Below are positions 1-8,305 of a stretch of 35,241 nucleotides of DNA, piece after piece. The first letter of the stretch is position 1, and every line of letters begins with the position of its first letter. Origin of the DNA: Paraphysoderma sedebokerense (lineage: Eukaryota > Blastocladiomycota > Physodermatomycetes > Physodermatales > Physodermataceae); NCBI GenBank assembly GCA_025602915.1, contig JAHLJZ010000138.1:1-35241 (forward strand). The letters run 5' to 3'. The position numbers and the translations under genes were made by a program. The notes below the pieces were generated by a model that worked only from the letters and a program-made list of their open reading frames with translations, was not told where the DNA came from and searched no databases.

Positions 1-1748
1 GTTGTTCCAACATGCGTTTATTCTACATGCCGGTATTTGCCTAGTGCAATGAGGTACCCATTATTCTCAGCTGGCCACAAGTCACACACAGACAACTACA
101 CCAACATATACCATCGTCACTTCTTCGAATGCAATGTTCGGTGGAGTCAAATGAATCCTACACAACCCGAGACAAGTCAAACCGTCAGCACTCTCCTTAA
201 AACAATACATTATCAAACTGTTCAGGTGAGTTAAGTTGAAGATATTCCTGAAATATTTCTTCCTACTATCTATCGCCATCGCAGTGTTATCAACCGGATA
301 TGAGAGGCTAAATAAAAGCTTTTAAATATCTTCACTGTACCATACATCCTTACAAAACAGAAAGAAAAAAAATAATTCCAGGTATATGCCCAACATACTT
401 TAATGTTACAAATTTGCGAGAACCATTTTGATACAGAACACCTGACTTCAGGCAATCGTGATTTTGTTCCTTCGCAATCCATCGCGTTTGCTGCATACAA
501 CTTGAAATTGATGATTGTTGCTGTCACGAGAACCAGAGATTATTATTATCCCCTGTCGGCTGTATATCGTGAGAAGGTGTGTATATACCGCACCCCCGTA
601 TGGAGCAGCAGAGTTTGTTGTTATTTACTGTGGATTATTACTTCAAATGCATCGTTAATTGTCCCCATTGGGTGTCCGCAATTGTACAGGTCTATTTCAA
701 AGCGGAATGACGGGACAGTTCGCACAACGATTATCGCGATTCTTCACTTGACGAGGCGTGTTACCAGCCGTTGCAGTGCGTTGCCTCCCCTTCTACGACC
801 CCTTACATATGAGTTACAAAACTAGTATGAATCCCAGGCCCTGAAAGATCATTGGCATACCCGAGACAGTCCTAACAGTTGTAGCGATGAGCTCGAAGCC
901 CTGAATCCCTACGGACAGAGTTATCGGCAGCGTCCCCGGCCACAATTCCCACATACACTGCAAATTAGCTTCACAATGCTTTAAGGATTTCGACACGCAT
1001 ACACACTAGAACTAGGTTAGCTAGAACAAAAAATTTAAAAAAGATGATGCACAGGATAAGATACACACTTACTATGTATTTTGGATTATCCGAGGATGAG
1101 AAAGATCAAATAGCTAGCCTGATAATTTACTATATCAATACGATTTTATTGGTATATACTAACAGTCATGTACTTACAGTCATGTACTAACAATTATATA
1201 TATTGCGAATGATTGAGTCATAAATGTTCTTCGGCAAAGTGTCCCCATGCTTTTGGGTATTATTAATTTCAGTATGTTCATGTAGCTTTTCTAAGAAATC
1301 ATCCGCAGAATAGTTTATGCAGCACTATTGTCTGCACAAAAAGTCGCTGCAATTCAAACAAGCATTTTGAAATTTTGGACGAATGAACTCAGCCCGTGAC
1401 GTGTCAATCATTTAACACAATTCAAGCTCCGGTTGATGTGAAGCAAACAGAAGTTTTGGGTATAATGTATTTGGGCATGGCAAGATCAATGGTTTCACTG
1501 CGCTCTATAGTTTTATATCGCGAAGCACCGGTATATACATTACTCGACATATGATTCAACGGACAGATCACCTGGATGCTACGGTCGTTTCGAATCATTC
1601 TGCACATACGCATCAGGACTAGGAGATTAGAACTTATAAATACTGGCTTAGGCTCCCTTGTCATCTCATCATCTCGACTCGCTTAACAGCTAGAAAAAAT
1701 CTTATTTTCTTTACTGCTTAACGCAAATTGCCAATACCAAGTTTCACA
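1..1748. other. Left intergenic region without a supported gene
   Basis: I see no recognisable gene here. Short open frames exist on both strands, including a 140-codon frame at 403-825, but none shows a domain, signal peptide or convincing splice structure. Two small features stand out: a 14-bp tandem duplication at 1162-1189 and a TATA-like TATAAATA at 1635-1642 that probably belongs to the secreted-protein gene beginning at 1749. Confidence 0.5.
1635..1642 (+). promoter_or_regulatory. TATA-like element of the first secreted-protein gene
   Basis: TATAAATA lies 107 bp upstream of the ATG at 1749. The same octamer precedes the SAH hydrolase and the methyltransferase genes in this window, which supports a core-promoter role. 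This is inferred from sequence and position only. Confidence 0.4.
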
Positions 1749-2216
1749 ATGAATTTTACAAAGCTCCTTCTCGTTGTTGCTCTTATGCTCGCGGTCGTTG
1801 GATCATTGACCGCCGCCCCGGTAATTGGTGCTCTGGGTGCCCAGGTCACTAAAGTTTTGGGACAAGAAACCGCAGAAAAAGTATTCACGAAGGGTAATTT
1901 ATATTTTGCTTTTATTAAAATTGGCGTAAGTGTTGTGTCCCTGACGTATTTGTCTTTTGTACTCCAAACAGTACTTGGCCAAAAAATGGCCGGACGATTA
2001 TCAGAAAAAGTACTGGGCCACACCTCTGCGAAGGCTGCCTTATGGGCTAGTGGAGATGTTGCAAAGAAACAGATTTCAAAGAAAGTTATCGCTGCAGGTG
2101 TAATCGGTACCGGGGCAGCTGGTACTTTGCTTGTCAAAAACTCTAAAGGTCAAGCGAATGACCGAATGACTGATCCTGGCCAAGATGGTTCGCAAACTTT
2201 CGATGAATCACAATAA
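1749..2216 (+). CDS. Small secreted 13-residue-repeat protein A
   Basis: The family is not recognised. From ATG 1749 the product starts with a clear signal peptide (MNFTKLLLVVALMLAVVGS, likely cleaved near the AAP around residue 24). A probable intron at 1894-1971 (GTAATT...CAAACAG) would join exons 1749-1893 and 1972-2216 into a 129-residue protein. The splice puts three 13-residue units in register: VLGQETAEKVFTK, VLGQKMAGRLSEK, and a third starting VLGHTSAKAAL. A basic/hydrophobic stretch and a polar tail ending FDESQ follow. The 78-nt intron is a multiple of three and has no stop, so retention would give 155 residues with an extra hydrophobic segment. The gene at 3355 has the same plan (signal peptide, phase-1 intron, 13-residue units), so the two look paralogous. 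A secreted, possibly membrane-active or effector-like role is a guess from composition. Confidence 0.7.
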   Translation: MNFTKLLLVVALMLAVVGSLTAAPVIGALGAQVTKVLGQETAEKVFTKGNLYFAFIKIGVSVVSLTYLSFVLQTVLGQKMAGRLSEKVLGHTSAKAALWASGDVAKKQISKKVIAAGVIGTGAAGTLLVKNSKGQANDRMTDPGQDGSQTFDESQ

Positions 2217-3354
2217 ATAAGCATATAATTCGCCTTTAGATAGTACATATGTGTGTTCATGTATTTATAAAATTGGTAAAAATGTTTACCAATTGTTCAA
2301 TAGACGCTTGTTTCCAAACTTAAATCTATTGATACTCAATAGACAATTGCACCCTCACTTTGAGGGAATATCATTAATTTTCAACGCCCAACATGAGATA
2401 TTGACAGTTCTGTATGACCTGTTAGGTATCATATCGTACATAGCTTGATATAATAATTAGCCAGCAAAGCACCAATTCTATCAATATTTTGGTTATATTG
2501 GCACAGTTCACACAGTGACTATTGGTGTAATGTTAATAAAAACTTGCAAGAATACGTTGATAGAATCTATTGCTTGCTTACATGTGAGAAGCGTTACGTA
2601 ATTTCAACATGAAATGTAATTCTTAGGGTTTCTGCAACTGCAAATAGTATATTAAAGTAATAACGCATCTTACTAAACATGTTGACACATTCACAAGCAT
2701 TTCAACTTTGGGGTGACCTGTCGAAACCTGTTCTCCAATGTTATCAGGCCCAGTAGCGGGTTAATATCCTATTCAACAGCCTCAGTAATGTCTTTAGGGG
2801 CTCCCTTTTGTCGCCGAGGGCCTGTATAGTTAATTCCTTGATAAGTTCGGTAGATTGACATGATGCGTTCTCGCCAGCTTCGCTCAGCAATCCTCGGACA
2901 AGGGTTTATCAGCCGTAATGTTTATATTCTAGATTGTAGTGGCGGAAAATAAATGTATTGAAACTGTTTCAAGAAATCACCATTTCTCTCTAGCGCGCAG
3001 TGATCGAAACAGTTAACCCATGCATTGCAGCGCGACGCCGTCGCGACTGTGATCCTGTACGGATTTTGGACATAACCGTTGCAACGTTAAGAAGGATCTA
3101 AACTAATCAATCTCTTTTAACGCACATGTTTGAGAAAAACCGTTAGAGAGATTGCCCATCGTACGCATCCCCTCGGAAAAAAAAGATTAAATGTTTCGTG
3201 CGTGTATTTCAATAAAGGGGGATTGACGATTTTATGATCAACCAAGTTGGCTATAATTACAGTTTAATCCCCATACAGTAAAGTCAGCATATAACTAATC
3301 AACACTCATAATAAATCAGGTCACCATTTACCACTCAGTCTATAAAGATATATA
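2217..3354. other. Intergenic region between the two secreted-protein genes
   Basis: No gene is supported. It contains a perfect 10-bp stem hairpin at 2271-2294, probably in the 3' UTR of the preceding gene, and a CpG-rich palindrome at 3031-3045. The rest is AT-rich with stops in all frames. Confidence 0.5.
2271..2294 (+). repeat. Perfect 10-bp inverted repeat (hairpin) in a probable 3' UTR
   Basis: AATTGGTAAA (2271-2280) is followed by the loop AATG and the exact reverse complement TTTACCAATT (2285-2294). It lies 54 nt past the stop codon of the secreted-protein gene, so it may be an RNA hairpin in the 3' UTR or processing region. There is no poly-T run directly after it. Confidence 0.6.
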
Positions 3355-3710
3355 ATGAACTTCATCAGATTGTTTTTGGCAGTAACACTCATACTTGCGG
3401 TTGCTGCAACTTCTGCCGCTGCGCCACAAGGACGAGGCCGTGTTCATAGAGCCTTCAATAGGATGTTATTCAATGAAAAACTACAAAAAGGTCTCACAAA
3501 AAGTAAGTTCTCTGAACTCAAAGGTCTTTCATTCTTTCGATTTGATTATTTTGGGTTTTTTTTTCGTGCAGTTTGATTGACAATTTGTGCTTATCTTCGT
3601 TTATAGCTTTCGGAGACAAAAGACTCCAACGTGTAGCGAATAAGTCTACCTGGGCAGACTTCAGGAAACACATAGGAAAGCAACTGGGCAAAGACGTCGT
3701 CACAAAGTAA
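3355..3710 (+). CDS. Small secreted 13-residue-repeat protein B
   Basis: The family is not recognised. Two exons (3355-3502 and 3607-3710) with a phase-1 intron (GTAAGT...TTATAG) encode 83 residues. The N-terminus is a signal peptide (MNFIRLFLAVTLILAVAATS) with likely cleavage near AAP at about residue 24, closely matching the gene at 1749. The mature part is strongly basic and contains two 13-residue units, MLFNEKLQKGLTK and TFGDKRLQRVANK, followed by a Lys/His-rich tail ending KDVVTK. The intron falls exactly between the two units, the same place and phase as in the upstream paralogue. The predicted mature peptide is short, cationic and helix-prone, so a membrane-active peptide or host-directed effector is possible, but nothing in the sequence proves it. 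A TATAAAGATATATA stretch directly precedes the ATG. Confidence 0.7.
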
Positions 3711-4504
3711 GCATCGTCGAATAACCAGTTCAGTAGAATTTTAGTTTGTGAATGCAGATTGAGTATTATATATATAGAAGCCATGTCTGTATTAAAGAGG
3801 TTATCACTTTTGTAATCTGTTTCAATTGAATGCTTGTCAGTTTTTTAAACATCGTCGTTGTCAGTCCGATATTTGTGTATCGTCGTCTACCAATCACACA
3901 TTCAGAAAATATTCTTAAAAGTGGGGAACAAATTAAATAGTATTCATTTCAGCAACGTGAATTGTTGTAATTTTTTAAATTGACGTGCGTTCGCTACACT
4001 GTAACGACTATATGGATTCCTATAGAATCTCGATTACAAGTGAACTGGGATGCCAGGTCGTCTATAAGAAATCACTGCAAATTTGCCGAGGTTTTACAAT
4101 AATAACGAGATAAGCCCGCTATCTAAGCGCATTCCCCCAAACGTTTGAATTGAAAGGGTGTGACATTGCATCTCTTGCGAGAGTGCTAGTAGGAGGGGCG
4201 AATCACCGATCCCATTTTCAGGAAATATTTGCAATCACTGACGAGATGGGCTCACCACGCATGACGCGACCAACGACAATTTCAGAAATGCCCAGACCCG
4301 ACACTGACCCCGACTGCCAACTATCGCAATTGAAACAACTGATGGCTGTTCTGGGCCATTACTATGCTGCTTCGAAGGATGGTTCGGGACATGGTTTACG
4401 GTTCTCAGTTTCAGGGGTCGTCCTGTTGTTATATTCGCATAAGTACCGGCAAAATCCCGGGATCCCCACCCGTTTGGCCGACTCAAAGCAATTCTTACAC
4501 AAAA
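3711..4504. other. Intergenic region upstream of the membrane protein
   Basis: No gene is supported. An open frame runs across 4150-4599 in another register, and the membrane-protein frame itself is open upstream to 4364, but the upstream translation has no membrane segments or recognisable domain. This is probably the promoter and 5' UTR of the next gene. Confidence 0.45.
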
Positions 4505-5374
4505 ATGTCGTCACTCACTATCATTCCTGTTTTATCTCGTCTCGCGGGGCTTTTCTGCACCAGCGCCAGTGTTGGTATTATCATCTCGACTTGGCATGAC
4601 ATCTTGACCGCAAAATTTAGTCCAAGAAACGTCAAAATTCTCGGTTTCGGTTTTTTCATGGCCTTGCTTTACAGTCTTTCATTAACTGGTCTAGCAATTG
4701 AAATCACCGCGGGTTTGAGCATTCTTCGGGCCAATATCTTTGGTATTGGTGTCAGTTTATTCCAACCAGTCGTTTATATTAGTATTTTAAATTTCTCCTA
4801 CGTACGAGCCACGGCAATTTTCGGCAAATCTACTCTTCGAGTTGCAATTTGGTATTTCGCATGCATCGTCTTGACTTGCCTATCCCAATACGGTGTTGCT
4901 ATACACACCTTTGGAACCATTGACCTAACAAAAGTGGGCTATTACACAACGGATTTCTTCAACAATAAGTACCAAATTCTTAGCGTCACAAATTCTTTGG
5001 CAGTCGGACTATCAACCATTTTCTCCGACGTTTACCTTCTAGGAATGGTCTACAACAGTAGAGCTAAAGTCGTCACCAAGGGACAAGAATTTAAATGGAA
5101 CAAATCTTATGTTCGAAAGGTGTACTGGATTTCATTCACTATCTTATTAACATTGACGGAAATTGTTATTGCTATCATGAATTTTACAAGCGCTAAAGTT
5201 CCCACAATGTCCTATTTGGAGTGTTTAAATTTGACGGTGCATCTGGTTAATTTCTTGGTCACTGGAGAAACAATCCAAGATATCGTTGGTGTGTCGGGAA
5301 GTGAAAAGAGCTCAAATGGGAAGCAACTAGCGTCCAAAGAAACCCGGAATGGAAAAGCCTTTTCATCTGCCTAA
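4505..5374 (+). CDS. Seven-helix integral membrane protein, orphan
   Basis: The product is a 289-residue membrane protein I cannot assign to a named family. From the ATG at 4505, seven hydrophobic stretches can be read at roughly residues 5-28, 43-65, 72-100, 110-135, 155-180, 205-228 and 236-258. They are joined by short loops; a Lys/Arg-rich loop (RAKVVTKGQEFKWNKSYVRK) lies between helices 5 and 6, and the tail is hydrophilic, rich in Ser and Lys. That is the layout of a 7TM receptor or a small fungal 7TM sensor, but I see no DRY or NPxxY signature and no retinal-binding lysine motif. An upstream ATG at 4364 is in frame, but the extra residues look non-coding, so I place the start at MSSLTIIPV. 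The coding region has no introns and stands alone. Confidence 0.75.
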   Translation: MSSLTIIPVLSRLAGLFCTSASVGIIISTWHDILTAKFSPRNVKILGFGFFMALLYSLSLTGLAIEITAGLSILRANIFGIGVSLFQPVVYISILNFSYVRATAIFGKSTLRVAIWYFACIVLTCLSQYGVAIHTFGTIDLTKVGYYTTDFFNNKYQILSVTNSLAVGLSTIFSDVYLLGMVYNSRAKVVTKGQEFKWNKSYVRKVYWISFTILLTLTEIVIAIMNFTSAKVPTMSYLECLNLTVHLVNFLVTGETIQDIVGVSGSEKSSNGKQLASKETRNGKAFSSA

Positions 5375-6620
5375 TTATCCTATATTGAGGCATACGTTTG
5401 AATTCTTCTTTCATATTTTCTGTTACATGTTACCGCCGCGTTAGTTGTTTCCATACAAATTGACTTCAATATAAAATGTTTATACCTTTCCACCCCTGAA
5501 TGCGCGCAACCTTACATACTACACATCTAAGATTATTATATATATCTTATAGATACATATTGGGAAAATACATTCTGTGAACAGTTTGGATATGCATTAA
5601 ATAGAATCTTCGCATAGTAGGGGGAAAAAGTACTGATGTTCGAAAATGACCATATCTATTCGTCATGATGATGCTATCGCTCGATTTATTTGGTCCGATA
5701 GCAAGTCGGATATATTAGTAAAAATCAAAGCACCTGCTGCCGTGCGGGGTACCCCTGAAGCCCTGACTACTGCCCGTTCTTCAGATTTCAACATTGGTCG
5801 AGCCCCGGTGCATTTCTGTCCGAAGGGCCGGAATCTTCTTGGGTAATATGCAGTTTTCTCAATATGAATGGTCAGCAATTCTTGAATGTATCCGATTGCA
5901 TATCCTGGGGTTATTGTTAATTATAGGCTGCATCTACAAACGTTTGAATTGTCTTGGGCGACACAGAACTAAGAGTGGCACAAATTCTTGATTTTAAATA
6001 CGTAGAGAATGCGGAGTTTACCTATTGTCAAACTGTTATAATTATGGAGTTGCGTTTTCCCAAAATTCTGAGATGTCGCAACAACCAATTTCGCAGTAGC
6101 GCTATCAAAATTGTTCAGCTCGATGTATTTCAGAATTTTTTTTCTCGCAACTTACAACACTGTTTTAAGCCCAACTTAATATGAACTTTGTGTTGCGCTA
6201 CTATAAGAATGTTCTACTTCAACAGTAGCTAACCTGTTCGCCAAATTCTTACAATCTAATATTGTAACAGGTGGATATATTGCCAATACATGACTGGAAT
6301 CAGTTATTGCGGCTGCACTGTTGCAATGAGTAACGGAGTCTAACTGAAAGGCACAATGTAAATGATGGTTTCAATGGTGTATCGCCTACAGAATTTGACT
6401 TTATTACGTCTGCCGGCGAATGGGGAGGTGTGGTGACGTCATTAAAAAGTTTAAACGCTCAGCGACTTGAATAATTAGCAACATTACGTGTGGCCTTCAA
6501 CTGTCGCTCTTGCCATACTTTTAATTGCCCCAACACCAGCTCTATCGGGATTCTACTGGTTCAAACAAGCATCACATACGCTGCACCGCCAACAACTTTT
6601 GGAATTACCTTATTCGGGAC
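5375..6620. other. Intergenic region, 1.2 kb
   Basis: No gene is supported. A GC-richer patch at about 5690-5840 is open on both strands for 66-71 codons, but neither translation resembles a protein family. The rest is AT-rich with frequent stops. Confidence 0.45.
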
Positions 6621-6842
6621 ATGTCTGACTCTAAAAAACCCACGACGTCATCTAATTCTCAGTCTCCCACAAAAATTGAAGTAGGGGATAAAGTTCAAAC
6701 GGCATACCGAGGTGGTCAGCGAATTGGAAAAGTGGAAAAAATTGAAGGGGATAAAGTCACGTTTACCGATCAACATGGTCACAAAGTCACGCACAAAATG
6801 TCGACATTGAAGGATTTGAGCAAAGGCGAGGAACCAGAATAA
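6621..6842 (+). CDS. Hva1/TUDOR-type small protein (DUF2945-like)
   Basis: This intronless gene encodes 73 residues. After a polar, Ser-rich leader the protein reads KIEVGDKVQTAYRGG, then GKVEKIEGDKVTFTDQHGHK and a terminal STLKDLSKGEE. This fits the small beta-barrel of the hypervirulence-associated Hva1 TUDOR family (Pfam DUF2945 type), whose members are often only 60-90 residues long and have a VGDKV... opening strand. The molecular function of the family is poorly known; the name comes from a Cryptococcus virulence study. I chose ATG 6621 because the in-frame residues upstream do not look like protein. The assignment rests on motif resemblance only. Confidence 0.7.
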   Translation: MSDSKKPTTSSNSQSPTKIEVGDKVQTAYRGGQRIGKVEKIEGDKVTFTDQHGHKVTHKMSTLKDLSKGEEPE

Positions 6843-7084
6843 TTTTCATCATTTATTATCAATTATACATCTTCATTATGAATTTACAACTTGTCGATAA
6901 CGTATTGATCACAACTGTATTATGGCGGACTGAAAGGATTAAATTCGTCACCGTTTAGGACCCGCGGTGGTTTTTTCAACTGCTGCTTTATCCCGCCCTT
7001 ATTCGACCTGTATCTACATGATACATTCGAATCTACAAGTATTGACATTTTTTTAGAGGCACTCTATGAAAAACATCAGCGGCG

Positions 7085-7460
7085 ACGATCGCATATCCAT
7101 CTTTTGAAGAAAATCGATAACATATTGCCTTTTGTTGGTACAAAATGGAACGGTTTGAATTCTCTGATGATATACGTTGTAGCACTGTATATCTGCTACT
7201 TCTAATGAGATTAGTATAGAAAATAGGGCAAACATGCGTCAAAGATTGATTTCAGTATATGTGTGGTTATTTTAAAGCACTGCTGCTACGATCGCATATC
7301 CATCTTTTGAAGCAATAATATTTACTTGCGTATTGGTACGAAATACGGCGATTGAATTCTTAATGTGTCGGTTGTAGCACCTCAATTCTGCAATTAGTAT
7401 ACAAAGGAAGGCTCACTTGCGGCAAACATGGAATGTAGTATATGTGCGGTTATTTTTAAT
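7085..7460 (+). repeat. Two diverged non-coding tandem repeat units of about 190 bp
   Basis: Unit 1 (7085 to about 7275) and unit 2 (7288 to about 7460) share a 25-bp identical start (7085-7109 and 7288-7312). They also share, in the same order, blocks including TTGGTAC, TTGAATTCT, GTTGTAGCAC, ATTAGTATA, GCAAACATG and AGTATATGTG followed by GGTTATTTT. Indels have made unit 2 about 20 bp shorter. Stops interrupt all frames in both units, so this is an old non-coding tandem duplication. Its origin is unknown. Confidence 0.7.
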
Positions 7461-8167
7461 ATGTCCAGATTCTACCTTAACGAAACGGGGTTAATTGATT
7501 ACCGCCCATGCCAATGTTTAAGTTGTGTGTTTAGATGTTGACGGTTATCCATCACCATGCACTTGGTGGGTACCTTTTTTAGATATTAGTCATTATGAAT
7601 TTCAATCAATAGGTGTTGCGCAGGGTAATTCTTTATTTCGGTCATTGCAAACATTAGTTTGAGGAAAGTGGAAACGCAGCCGCCCAAAATGAACGGTTTT
7701 GTTGCCAGTTTATTTCTAGTATTTATGTATTATTGCCAACGAGTGAATTTTAGTTGATACTGAGTTGCGAGTGAACTCTTAATAGTATTCACAAGATTAG
7801 TTTGAATGTTGGTGGTGAATGGCAGCTTCGAACACAATGCTAACGATGTAGTATCGCAAATGTATTGTTAAAGTGTCCGCTTTGTAGAAGTCTTACATTG
7901 CCAACTTTTTTTAAGTAACGTATTATGAAGTGTGTTAATAAGGTCCGACAAATTGCAGTACATGATAATTAGTATCAAACTGTGCCGCTTGATTCCAGAA
8001 TAGTCCGAATATTATTCTGAATGTTGCTATATCAGTTCATTTAATTTAAAAACTCAGATATAGAATGGGGTTTTTGTGTTTGTGAGAATGATAAAGTCGA
8101 TTTGCAATAGGATGTTCCTGTTCCTCATCTCCCACTCAGAAATGCCGCGCATTGCAGGATCGACTTT

Positions 8168-8222
8168 CCCCGATTCTCTCTCCTCCTCCTCCTCAACTCT
8201 TCTTCCATCTTCCATCCTCATC
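8168..8222 (+). promoter_or_regulatory. Pyrimidine-rich tract upstream of a long gene
   Basis: The coding strand here consists almost entirely of C and T (CTC and TTC repeats) about 85-140 bp before the ATG at 8306. CT-rich tracts near transcription starts are common in fungal promoters. A similar tract lies at about 19770-19797 before the SAH hydrolase. Confidence 0.35.
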
Positions 8223-8305
8223 TGAATTCCTTCTGATTGAATCACTCTCTCAGACGTTGCGCTGCATTCAGACTCTATCTCTCCCATCCTCGTCTCAATC
8301 GTAAG

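Larger units (their letters stand above)
6843..8305. other. Gene-poor region with a diverged tandem repeat
   Basis: No coding gene is supported across 1.46 kb. Two related units of about 180-200 bp lie at 7085-7275 and 7288-7460 (listed separately). At 8168-8222 there is a pyrimidine-rich tract of CTC and TTC runs just upstream of the next gene, typical of a fungal promoter or 5' UTR. Confidence 0.5.

Noticed and set aside
403-825. 140-codon plus-strand open frame
   Set aside because: No domain, signal or splice support; Arg/Ser/Tyr-rich composition looks like chance translation of AT-rich intergenic DNA.
814-996. 60-codon minus-strand frame with hydrophobic stretch
   Set aside because: Short, starts without context, and could not be joined to neighbouring exons.
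5646-5878. GC-richer patch open on both strands (66 and 71 codons)
   Set aside because: Neither translation resembles a protein; openness on both strands is a composition effect.
4141-5950. ACGTTTGAATT seen three times around the membrane-protein gene
   Set aside because: Short AT-rich 11-mer without wider similarity between the sites; chance is likely.
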